A stretch of DNA of 26,941 bases, from assembly GCA_029987245.1 (NCBI GenBank), contig DALTWG010000019.1:1-26941 (forward strand), in the 5' to 3' direction. Of the stretch, positions 1-7,003 are shown piece by piece. The notes beneath the pieces were generated by a model. That model ran no database searches and was not told the DNA's origin. It saw only the letters and a list, made by a program, of their open reading frames with translations. Numbering within the stretch: position 1 is the first letter of the stretch; the number at the start of each line of letters is the position of its first letter. Made by a program: the position numbers and the translations under genes. This DNA is from Methanocorpusculum sp. GTDB lineage: Archaea > Halobacteriota > Methanomicrobia > Methanomicrobiales > Methanocorpusculaceae.

Positions 1-401
1 TAAACGACTGGTACTCCCCCTGGAACATCCCCACCCTCCACAACACCGACATCTGCCACACCACCCCCAAAATCGACACACAACTTACCGACCGCCTCAA
101 AGAACTCATCCCCGAAGCACCCTGCTGCACCTACCTCCAGACAAACGGCCCGCGCTTTGAAACCACCGCCGAAATCGCCCGCTTCGCAAAAGCCGCCGAC
201 ATCGTAGGCATGACCATAGCATCCGAACTCACCCTCGCAGCAGAACTCAACATCCCCGCCGCAGCCCTTTGCACCATAGACAACTACGCAACCGGCATCT
301 GCAGCCACGAAACAACCTACGACGAAGTCATCGCCGCCGCACAACAGAACGGAACAAAAATTACCAACCTCATAACAAAAATAATAGAGACACTCGCATG
401 A
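1..401 (+). CDS. S-methyl-5'-thioinosine / purine nucleoside phosphorylase, C-terminal part (5' end outside window)
   Basis: The reading frame is open from base 3, so only about the last 132 residues are seen. They carry family hallmarks of the MTAP/PNP phosphorylases: TNGPRFET-AEI, DIVGMT-ASE-TLAAEL and a late IDNYATGI stretch. Such enzymes cleave the glycosidic bond of a (methylthio)nucleoside with phosphate, giving free base and (methylthio)ribose-1-phosphate in the cytoplasm. The D-Y-D pattern that adenosine-type MTA phosphorylases use at this place is not seen; the stretch reads D-N-Y. This would fit a 6-oxopurine (inosine-type) substrate, but that is inference. The stop codon overlaps the start of the downstream deaminase by four bases (ATGA). 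This pairing fits the methanogen route in which methylthioadenosine is first deaminated to methylthioinosine and then phosphorolysed. An ordinary purine nucleoside phosphorylase role remains possible. Confidence 0.85.
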   Translation, partial: NDWYSPWNIPTLHNTDICHTTPKIDTQLTDRLKELIPEAPCCTYLQTNGPRFETTAEIARFAKAADIVGMTIASELTLAAELNIPAAALCTIDNYATGICSHETTYDEVIAAAQQNGTKITNLITKIIETLA

Positions 402-1798
402 AACAAAATATCAGCAAACCCGGAACCAACCCCGGCGCCGGCACCGGCACCAACACCGCCACCGCCGCCTGCATCGACAACTGCCCCGACCTCGACCTCG
501 ACCTTGACCTCTACGGCAGAAAAACAAACCTCCTCATAAGAAACATCCGCATAGAAAACAAACCCGCCGAAATCTACATCGAAAACGGGCTTATCAGCTC
601 GGTCGGCGAAAAAATCAAAGACCATGACGCCGAATTCATCCTCGACGGCGACCGCGCAACAGCCCTGCCCGGCCTCTACAACATGCACACCCATGCCCCC
701 ATGTCGCTTCTGCGCGGCTACTCAGACGACCTGGAACTCTTCGAATGGCTCTCCACCCTCATCTGGCCCACCGAAGCACACCTCACCTCAGACGACCTCT
801 ACTGGGGCACCAAACTCGCCTGCCTTGAAATGGTCCGTACCGGCACCACCTTCTTCAACGACATGTACTTCGGCATCGAATCAATCGCCAGAGCAGCCGA
901 CGAATCCGGCATGCGCGCCTGCCTAAGCTACGCAACGGTGGACAACGGCGACGCAGACAAACGCGCATCCGAACTGCAAACCACCCGGGACGCAATCCGC
1001 GCCGTCCGTGCCAGAAACAATCCGCGCCTGCTCACCGCAGTCGCGCCCCACGCAGTCTACACCGTATCAGGCGAAGGCCTCAGCGCCCTTGCCGAACTTG
1101 CCGAAGAAGAGGACACCTTCCTGCATGTCCACGTTTCCGAGACGCAAAAAGAGGTAACCGACTGCATTGCGGACCACGGCATGTCACCCGTTGCCTGGCT
1201 GGATAAATGCGGCGTGCTTTCCCCGCGCTGCCTTGCGGCCCACTCCTGCTGGCTCGATGCTAACGATGTCGAACTCTATGCAAAGCGCGGTGTAACAGCC
1301 GTCATGAACCCGGTAAGCAACATGAAACTTGCAAGCGGTAAAATGTCGCCGTACCGCGAATTAGTCAATGCCGGCGCAAACGTGGCCTTAGGCACCGACG
1401 GGGCCTCTTCCAACAACTCGCTGGATATGTTCGAGGAAATGAAGGTTGCATCCATTGCGCAGAAGTTATCCACAAACGACCCCACCATAATGCCCGCGGC
1501 AGAAGCGCTCAAAGTCGCATCCTTCAACGGCGCAAAGGCGATGGGGCTCAAAGGCGGGCTGCTTGCACCGGGGTACCTGGCGGATATTATTTTAGTCGAG
1601 CGCAATCCCTCGTCGGTGCCGGCGTTTTCCACGACATCGAATGCGGTGTATGCGACATGCGGCAAGGATGTGGCCACCACCATCTGCGACGGGGTTGTGC
1701 TGATGCATGACAAATATATTCCGGGCATGGAAGAGATTATGGCAAAGGCCGAGGCGGTTGCATTTAATCTGGCAGAGCGTGCAGGGGTACGGAAATAA
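398..1798 (+). CDS. dadD: 5'-deoxyadenosine / methylthioadenosine / S-adenosylhomocysteine deaminase (amidohydrolase family)
   Basis: The protein has 466 residues. Metal-site motifs of adenosine-deaminase-like amidohydrolases are all present: H97 and H99 in NMHTHAPMS, H245 with E248 in HVHVSE, H282 in AAHSCW, and D334 in LGTDGASSNNS. The family converts 5'-deoxyadenosine, MTA, SAH or adenosine to the inosine forms and ammonia, recycling radical-SAM and polyamine by-products. The start is taken at 398 because it forms an ATGA overlap with the phosphorylase stop, and no ATG or GTG start lies just before the conserved domain (LLIRNIRIENKP, about residue 45). This leaves an odd 44-residue N-terminal extension, rich in G/T/N/A and ending in a (Asp-Leu)4 run encoded by a hexamer repeat at 488-511. 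The 5' half is strongly C-rich and G-poor; the 3' end is G-rich. Substrate preference among the possible nucleosides cannot be read from sequence. Confidence 0.88.
   Translation: MKQNISKPGTNPGAGTGTNTATAACIDNCPDLDLDLDLYGRKTNLLIRNIRIENKPAEIYIENGLISSVGEKIKDHDAEFILDGDRATALPGLYNMHTHAPMSLLRGYSDDLELFEWLSTLIWPTEAHLTSDDLYWGTKLACLEMVRTGTTFFNDMYFGIESIARAADESGMRACLSYATVDNGDADKRASELQTTRDAIRAVRARNNPRLLTAVAPHAVYTVSGEGLSALAELAEEEDTFLHVHVSETQKEVTDCIADHGMSPVAWLDKCGVLSPRCLAAHSCWLDANDVELYAKRGVTAVMNPVSNMKLASGKMSPYRELVNAGANVALGTDGASSNNSLDMFEEMKVASIAQKLSTNDPTIMPAAEALKVASFNGAKAMGLKGGLLAPGYLADIILVERNPSSVPAFSTTSNAVYATCGKDVATTICDGVVLMHDKYIPGMEEIMAKAEAVAFNLAERAGVRK
488..511 (+). repeat. Four tandem GACCTC-type hexamers encoding (Asp-Leu)4
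   Basis: Four consecutive hexamers (GACCTC, GACCTC, GACCTT, GACCTC) lie in frame within the N-terminal extension of the deaminase. They sit just before the conserved domain begins and suggest slippage expansion of a poorly constrained linker. Confidence 0.8.
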
Positions 1799-1810
1799 TT
1801 TTGATGTGCC

Positions 1811-1848
1811 ACTGTAGAAAACCGGTCAGCTGACTGGTTTTCTACAGT
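1811..1848. repeat. 38-base near-perfect palindrome, copy 1
   Basis: Two 19-base arms starting ACTGTAGAAAACCGGTCAG match with a single mismatch, with no loop between them. It lies 12 bases after the deaminase stop and could form a hairpin in that transcript or be bound as duplex DNA. A related copy lies at 1897-1934. Confidence 0.9.
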
Positions 1849-1896
1849 GAACATCCCATACATTTATTACCATTCACAACCCACTATCATGTATCA

Positions 1897-1934
1897 ACTG
1901 TAGAAAACCGGTCAACTGACCGGAAATCTACAAT
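1897..1934. repeat. 38-base palindrome, copy 2, abutting the DUF4143 ATPase start
   Basis: The left arm shares the first 18 of 19 bases with copy 1 (ACTGTAGAAAACCGGTCA). The right arm is more diverged, so the palindrome is imperfect (five mismatched pairs). It ends eight bases before the ATG at 1943. The position suggests an operator or leader hairpin controlling the ATPase gene; this is inference. Confidence 0.85.
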
Positions 1935-1942
1935 AGACAGCC

Positions 1943-3196
1943 ATGATAATCAACCGCGACCACTACGTAAACGCCCTCATCCAAAGAAAACACAACGGCT
2001 CCATCAAAGTAGTCACCGGACTCAGACGATGCGGAAAATCCTTCCTTTTGTTCACCCTCTTTAAAAACCATCTGAAACAATCCGGCATCGCAGAAGACCA
2101 TATCATAGAAATCGTCCTTGACGACCTCGAAAACGAAGACCTCTGCGAGCCGCACGCGCTTTTATCCTACATAAAATCCTGCATCACCGATACAGACATG
2201 TATTACATTCTTCTCGATGAAGTCCAGGAAGTGCCCCGCTTTGAAGCCCTCTTAAACTCCCTGCTTCACCTGCAAAACGCAGATATCTATGTAACCGGCA
2301 GCAACTCAAAATTCCTCTCCCGCGACATTATCACCGGATTTCGGGGACGCGGCGACGAAGTGCACCTCTATCCCCTGACCTTTCGTGAATTCATGTCCGT
2401 CTATCAGGGAACTGAACAGAAAGGATGGGATGAATACATAACCTACGGAGGGCTCCCTCCCGTAATTTTGCGCGAAACCCATGAACAGAAAGCAAAATAT
2501 CTCACCGACCTTTTTACCGAAACCTATCTGAAAGACATTATTGCGCGCAACCACATTAAAAACACCGCGCAGCTCGAAACCCTTATAGATGTTCTCTCAT
2601 CATCAATGGGCTCGCTTACCAATCCGCAGCGTATCTGCAATACCTTTGCAAGCGTTGAAAAAACGACTGTTTCCGCGGTCACGATAAAATCCTATCTGGA
2701 TGCCCTCGAATATGCGTTTCTTATCATCTCTTCCAGACGCTTTGATGTCAGGGGTCGAAAATACATCGGTTCCCCGCTGAAATATTATTTTGAAGACACG
2801 GGGCTGCGCAATGCCCGGCTTCATTTCCGTCAGCAGGAGGATACGTATCTCATGGAAAACGTTATTTTCAACGAGCTTAGGGTGCGGGGTTACCATGTTG
2901 ATGTGGGCGTGGTTGAATTGCGTGAAACGCAGGATAACGGGGTCCGGGCACGAAAACAGCTGGAAATAGATTTTGTTGCAAATCAGGGAAGCAAAAAATA
3001 TTACGTGCAGTCGGCATTTTCAATGCCGACAGCTGAAAAGACCGCGCAGGAGAAAAAATCCCTCTTAAACGCCGGGGATAATTTCAAGAAGATTATTGTG
3101 GTGAAGGATGCTATTATGCCCAGGAGAGATAATGACGGCATTACCACTATGAGTATTTTTGATTTTCTCCTGAACGAAAACAGTCTTGAACTGTGA
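1943..3196 (+). CDS. ATP-binding protein of the DUF4143 type (AAA ATPase with C-terminal nuclease-like domain)
   Basis: The protein has 417 residues. The Walker A motif is GLRRCGKS (26-33), Walker B is YYILLDE (87-93), and a sensor-like VTGSNSKFLS follows near 117-126. The C-terminal part carries E341-x-D343 and Q356 in an ELEIDF...YYVQSA context, resembling the degenerate PD-(D/E)XK-like DUF4143 region. Large paralogous families of this type are common in methanogens and anaerobic bacteria; their role is unknown and they are often lineage-specific and mobile-looking. The gene stands alone between two short spacers, preceded by a 38-base palindrome that ends eight bases before its ATG. Its 3' end overlaps no gene. 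Strength of recognition is good for the family; no biological process can be assigned. Confidence 0.85.
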   Translation: MIINRDHYVNALIQRKHNGSIKVVTGLRRCGKSFLLFTLFKNHLKQSGIAEDHIIEIVLDDLENEDLCEPHALLSYIKSCITDTDMYYILLDEVQEVPRFEALLNSLLHLQNADIYVTGSNSKFLSRDIITGFRGRGDEVHLYPLTFREFMSVYQGTEQKGWDEYITYGGLPPVILRETHEQKAKYLTDLFTETYLKDIIARNHIKNTAQLETLIDVLSSSMGSLTNPQRICNTFASVEKTTVSAVTIKSYLDALEYAFLIISSRRFDVRGRKYIGSPLKYYFEDTGLRNARLHFRQQEDTYLMENVIFNELRVRGYHVDVGVVELRETQDNGVRARKQLEIDFVANQGSKKYYVQSAFSMPTAEKTAQEKKSLLNAGDNFKKIIVVKDAIMPRRDNDGITTMSIFDFLLNENSLEL

Positions 3197-3254
3197 GAGA
3201 GCCAAAAACCCCTGCAACAACTACTTATACAATAAAAACATATTATCCATTACC

Positions 3255-3821
3255 ATGACTGTTAAAAAATTACTTATCCTGTGCATCGCATGCATACTTT
3301 GTGCCGGTCTGTTTGCCGGCTCAGCCGCGGCGGCGGATGCGTCGCTTATTGAACACAATGCCGCGGAGGCTGCCTTAGAAGACGTATCGCCCGCCTCGGG
3401 AGATATGCCGGCTTTCCTTGCCGATGCCGCCATTCAGGCGCAGGCTGTTCCCGACTCTGTTTCTGCCAGCCTCCCCGAACCGATGCAGTCTCTGATTAAC
3501 GCATTCAAGGAATTGTTTAAAGCCTTTAATCTGACAAGCAACAGCAGTGCGGCGGTTTCTGCCGCTGCAGCAGGCAATTACCAGATAGGCCATGAAGATT
3601 ACGGCATCCTTGAGCTTACAGCAGTTGGCTGTCTATGTAATATCTTAATTGACGATATGTTTCAAGGTACACTGGAAATATACGAGACTAAAGAATATGA
3701 GATACTTGAAGGTGAGCACATACTGACGGTTGAAGAGTTATTATATCCCGGAAAAGTAGTGAGAGTGTTAGAATACCCCATTACCATGGAGGCAGGCGGC
3801 CACATATCAAAGCTTCTGTAA
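3255..3821 (+). CDS. Small secreted protein with a PEGA-like C-terminal region
   Basis: The protein has 188 residues. The start at 3255 is chosen because it places a classical signal peptide at the N-terminus (KK, then a hydrophobic core through about residue 22, with AGSAAAADA at a likely cleavage site near residues 27-28). An in-frame ATG at 3186 would add 23 hydrophilic residues before it and overlap the previous gene. The middle is Ala/Ser-rich and low complexity. The last 75 or so residues (GILELTAVG, then IDDMFQGTLEI, then ILEGEHILTVE) follow the pattern of a PEGA-like beta domain, found in archaeal surface proteins. An AT-rich stretch (TTATACAATAAAAACATATTATCC) precedes the ATG and probably holds the promoter. 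Function unknown; the PEGA resemblance is moderate. Confidence 0.7.
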   Translation: MTVKKLLILCIACILCAGLFAGSAAAADASLIEHNAAEAALEDVSPASGDMPAFLADAAIQAQAVPDSVSASLPEPMQSLINAFKELFKAFNLTSNSSAAVSAAAAGNYQIGHEDYGILELTAVGCLCNILIDDMFQGTLEIYETKEYEILEGEHILTVEELLYPGKVVRVLEYPITMEAGGHISKLL

Positions 3822-3881
3822 CAGCCCCTTTTAGGAACACACCGGCCGTTGAGCAAACCGCCGAAAGTCCCGCAATCCCTC

Positions 3882-3888
3882 TTTTTTT
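3882..3888 (+). terminator. Oligo-T terminator after the secreted protein gene
   Basis: A run of seven T lies 61 bases after the stop at 3821 and before the importer promoter, matching the T-run termination used by archaeal RNA polymerase. Confidence 0.45.
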
Positions 3889-3975
3889 ACCGCTTTTGGA
3901 AAAACCCGGATGGACCGCTTGCTTCTACACCCCGCCTGTTTCACACGCATCCCCACCCGCCGTAAGATTTCATCA

Positions 3976-3985
3976 GATATATATT
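3976..3985 (+). promoter_or_regulatory. TATA box for the ABC importer operon
   Basis: The AT-only stretch ATATATATTC-like (GATATATATT) is centred about 28 bases before the ATG at 4009. That spacing would give a leaderless or nearly leaderless transcript and supports the 4009 start over the upstream in-frame ATG at 3910. Confidence 0.6.
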
Positions 3986-4008
3986 CCATAACATCCTATT
4001 ATATAGTT

Positions 4009-5118
4009 ATGAAAAAAGCCGCCGAGAGTAACACGACGCCCCAGACCACACGGCTTTACCACCTTGCAGCAAAACAGAAACTGCTCATTATCATCCTGTT
4101 AGCCGCGGCTTTGGTTGTCTGCGCCGTTCTTGCAACCGGCATCGGCTCGGTCTTCATCCCTCCGGGCGACGTCCTTGCCTCCATCTTCGGCGCCTCCCCC
4201 GACTCGGCCAATACCATTATAGTCCTGCAATACCGCCTTCCCCGCATTCTTCTTGCCATTCTTGCAGGAATAGCGCTTGCCGTCGCCGGCGCCGTGATGC
4301 AGGGTCTGTTGCGCAATCCCCTTGTATCCCCGTTCACCCTCGGCCTTTCCTCGGCCGCGTCCTTTGGCGCCGCATTAATGATAGTTTTAGGCCCCGCGAT
4401 TTTCGGCGCCCTGTTTGTAAGCTCGATAACCTTCCTCGGTCTTACGATGAGTGCAAAGACTCTCCTTTTGATTGCATCCGCATTCCTGTTTGGCTGGCTT
4501 TCGATTGTCATCGTGTTTTTCGTCTCCAAAACAAGAAATACCTCACAGGCGATAATGGTTCTTGCCGGCGTGGTAATCGGCTACCTCTTCCAGGCAGGTC
4601 TCCTTGCCCTCAAATACGTATCCAACGACGACGCCCTGCGCGAAATCGTCACCTGGATGATGGGGGGAATGTGGGGCGCCACCTGGCAGGCGATTATTAT
4701 TCTCGTACCGGTAGTCGCCGTCTGCTTTGCCCTTGTCATGCGGCGCGCATGGGACTTAAACACCCTTTCCGCCGGCGACGACGTAGCCAAAAACCTCGGC
4801 ATCAATGTAGCCCGTTTCAGAATCACCGGTCTTTTGATAGTAAGCTTTGCAGCCTCTGCCTGCCTTGCTTTTACCGGCATCATAGGCTTTATCGGTCTGA
4901 TGGCGCCGCACATCTGCCGGATGGTGGTGGGAAATGACTACCGGTACCTGATTCCATCCTCGGCGCTTTTGGGCGCCCTGATTTTACTTGCATCAGACAC
5001 CGTGGCGCGCGTCATATTTGCCCCGATTGAAATTCCGGTGGGCATTATCATGTATATATTAGGCGGCATCTTCTTCATCTTTCTTATCACCAGAGGGCGC
5101 GGGAGGTATCTGGGATGA
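4009..5118 (+). CDS. FecCD/BtuC-family ABC transporter permease (corrinoid or iron-chelate uptake)
   Basis: The protein has 369 residues, typical for the family. It has a basic cytoplasmic N-terminus and many hydrophobic segments, with family signatures such as RLPRILLAILAGIALAVAGA, MQGLLRNPLVSPFTLGLSS and the late GFIGLMAPHICRM loop that contacts the ATPase. Two copies would form the membrane channel of a vitamin B12 or siderophore importer. The start at 4009 (MKKAAES) is preferred because a TATA box lies about 28 bases upstream, whereas the in-frame ATG at 3910 would begin before that box. The stop overlaps the ATPase gene by four bases (ATGA), indicating translational coupling. Methanogens need much cobalt corrinoid, so B12-type substrate is plausible, but iron chelates fit equally from sequence. 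Confidence 0.92.
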   Translation: MKKAAESNTTPQTTRLYHLAAKQKLLIIILLAAALVVCAVLATGIGSVFIPPGDVLASIFGASPDSANTIIVLQYRLPRILLAILAGIALAVAGAVMQGLLRNPLVSPFTLGLSSAASFGAALMIVLGPAIFGALFVSSITFLGLTMSAKTLLLIASAFLFGWLSIVIVFFVSKTRNTSQAIMVLAGVVIGYLFQAGLLALKYVSNDDALREIVTWMMGGMWGATWQAIIILVPVVAVCFALVMRRAWDLNTLSAGDDVAKNLGINVARFRITGLLIVSFAASACLAFTGIIGFIGLMAPHICRMVVGNDYRYLIPSSALLGALILLASDTVARVIFAPIEIPVGIIMYILGGIFFIFLITRGRGRYLG

Positions 5119-5894
5119 ATATTTGCGTCGAACACGTATATCAGAGCTACGGCAAAACCGAAATCCTGCATGACGTCAGTTTCGAGTCGGGCGCGGGCGA
5201 GGTTCTCGCCCTGCTCGGGCCAAACGGCTCGGGAAAGTCCACGCTGATTAAAACCATCGCCGGCGTCATGGAACAGTTCAAGGGCGACATCAAAATCGAC
5301 GGGGTCTCTTATCATGACATCGACAAAACCGAGCGGGCGAAGATGATTGGCTATGTGCCCCAGTACTTCCATTATACCTCGTTTACGAGCGTGCTTGACA
5401 CCGTCCTAATAGGACGGCGCCCCTATATGAGCTGGTCGGTCTCGGACAATGACCTTGCAATTGTGGATAGAAGTCTTGCGGCAATGAACATCAGTGACCT
5501 CGCATCTCGCTATGTAAACGAGCTTTCCGGCGGTCAGCGCCAGCGGGTGTTTATCGCCCGGGCTTTGGCGCAGGAGCCGTCCTTTTTCATCTTCGATGAG
5601 CCGACAAGTTCCCTTGATTTGCGCCATCAGCTGATGACGCTTGCACGCATGCGCGACATCGTGCATGAGAACAAATCCGGGATGATTATCGCACTGCATG
5701 ATTTAAGTCTTGCAATGCGGTACTGCGACAAGGTCTTAATGCTCAAAAACGGCGTCACTTATGCCTGCGGCGCCCCTGCTGACGTGCTCACGCCCGAAGC
5801 GGTGCGCGATGTCTACGGCGTCGAGGCTGATATTATTGAAAACGAGCGGGGGCGCTTTATTTTAGCGGGCGACCCCGTGGAGGAGGATTTATGA
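5115..5894 (+). CDS. ABC transporter ATP-binding protein (FecE/BtuD family)
   Basis: The protein has 259 residues. Walker A GPNGSGKS (35-42), Q-loop VPQ near 81-83, signature LSGGQRQR (137-144), Walker B FFIFDEP (157-163) and a switch histidine in ALHDLS are all intact. It powers import through the adjoining permease. It overlaps the permease gene by four bases upstream and the binding-protein gene by four bases downstream (ATGA at both), so the three genes form one translationally coupled operon. Family membership is clear; substrate is not determined by this subunit. Confidence 0.93.
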   Translation: MNICVEHVYQSYGKTEILHDVSFESGAGEVLALLGPNGSGKSTLIKTIAGVMEQFKGDIKIDGVSYHDIDKTERAKMIGYVPQYFHYTSFTSVLDTVLIGRRPYMSWSVSDNDLAIVDRSLAAMNISDLASRYVNELSGGQRQRVFIARALAQEPSFFIFDEPTSSLDLRHQLMTLARMRDIVHENKSGMIIALHDLSLAMRYCDKVLMLKNGVTYACGAPADVLTPEAVRDVYGVEADIIENERGRFILAGDPVEEDL

Positions 5895-6898
5895 AAAAAT
5901 TACCACTTACTCTGATTCTTATCGCTGCAGTTGTACTCTCTCTTGCTGCAGCAGGCTGCGTTTCTGAAAACAATTCCGCAGGCGGCATTGACATTACGAA
6001 TTCAGATGGTACAATCACGCATCTGGATGCTGTGCCTGAGCGTATTGCTCTGTTAAATTCCAATGCGGGCGAGATTTTATATATGCTTGGCTGCGCGGAC
6101 AAGGTTGTGGGTATTTCCCAGTCGATTGCAAACAACAAGGAGCAGGCGGCTATGTATCCGAATGCGGTCGTCACCGGCGCCTGGAACGAGCCGAATGTGG
6201 AATATCTGCTCAATCTGAATGCGGATTTGATTATCGGCTATGCGACAAGCAAGCCGAAGAATGCGGAGGTGCTTGCAGCGGCAGGTATTGCGATTGTGTA
6301 CATCGACTGTACGAAGCCTGCAACGATGGCGCAGGATATTATCGAGGTGGGTAAAATCGCCGGCGATGAAGATGTCGCGTCTGATATTGCGCAGTTCTAT
6401 ACAGAGGTAATGGACAAAGTAGCCGCGGCTGCGGCGTCAGTCGACTCAAAGCCGACGGTGTATGCGGAAAGCTACACCAACTACTGGGGTCAGGGAACGG
6501 ACTCCGGCATGGGGCAGCTGATTTCGCTGGTCGGGGCGCAGAATATTATGACGAATGCGGCGTCGGAAAAGGTTTCGGATGAGTGGGTGGTTTCATCGAG
6601 TCCGGAGGTTATGGTAAAGCTGGTAAATTCGATGGAGAATGCAAAGGACCAGTATACTGAATTAATGAACCGTGATGCGGGCTTTAAGACGATTTCCGCG
6701 GTGAAAAACAACAAGGTCTGGCTTATTATCAATGATTTGACCTATGGTCCGCGTTCCTGTGCGGCGGCGGTGGCGCTGTTTGAGATGTGTCATCCGGGTG
6801 TTCTGACTGATTTGACGGCTGACGGCGTGTTAACAGAGTTCAATAAGAGGTTTGGTACAGAGTTTGCGATGGATGATTTGAGTTATCCGGCGCTCTGA
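5891..6898 (+). CDS. Periplasmic-type substrate-binding lipoprotein for corrinoid or iron chelate (BtuF/FepB superfamily)
   Basis: The protein has 335 residues, with a lipoprotein signal whose lipobox LAAAGC puts the modified Cys at residue 23. The body is a class III binding fold: PERIALLNSNAGEILYMLG near the start of lobe 1, and EPNVEYLLNLNADLIIGY in the usual position for this family. It would be tethered to the outer face of the membrane and feed the FecCD-type permease. The order permease-ATPase-binding protein, with the binding protein last, differs from the common binding-protein-first order. The coding strand is markedly G/T-rich compared with the start of the operon. A strong T-rich region follows the stop. 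Confidence 0.9.
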   Translation: MKKLPLTLILIAAVVLSLAAAGCVSENNSAGGIDITNSDGTITHLDAVPERIALLNSNAGEILYMLGCADKVVGISQSIANNKEQAAMYPNAVVTGAWNEPNVEYLLNLNADLIIGYATSKPKNAEVLAAAGIAIVYIDCTKPATMAQDIIEVGKIAGDEDVASDIAQFYTEVMDKVAAAAASVDSKPTVYAESYTNYWGQGTDSGMGQLISLVGAQNIMTNAASEKVSDEWVVSSSPEVMVKLVNSMENAKDQYTELMNRDAGFKTISAVKNNKVWLIINDLTYGPRSCAAAVALFEMCHPGVLTDLTADGVLTEFNKRFGTEFAMDDLSYPAL

Positions 6899-6900
6899 AA

Positions 6901-6933
6901 TTTTTTCCTTTACTTTTTTCATTCGGGTTTTTT
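6901..6933 (+). terminator. Multiple T-run terminator after the importer operon
   Basis: Three runs of six or seven T occur within 33 bases directly after the operon stop. Serial T-tracts are typical of archaeal termination. Confidence 0.6.
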
Positions 6934-7003
6934 AATTCCGTCTGCACACATAGCACGCCCCCTATCCAAACCTAAATAACCTTATCCGCCGAAATATTGT
7001 AGC

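Noticed and set aside
1276..1863. 195-codon minus-strand open frame opposite the deaminase
   Set aside because: Lies antisense to conserved catalytic motifs of the deaminase and runs into the palindrome; no family pattern.
3186..3254. Upstream ATG for the secreted protein
   Set aside because: It would bury the signal peptide behind 23 hydrophilic residues and overlap the ATPase gene end.
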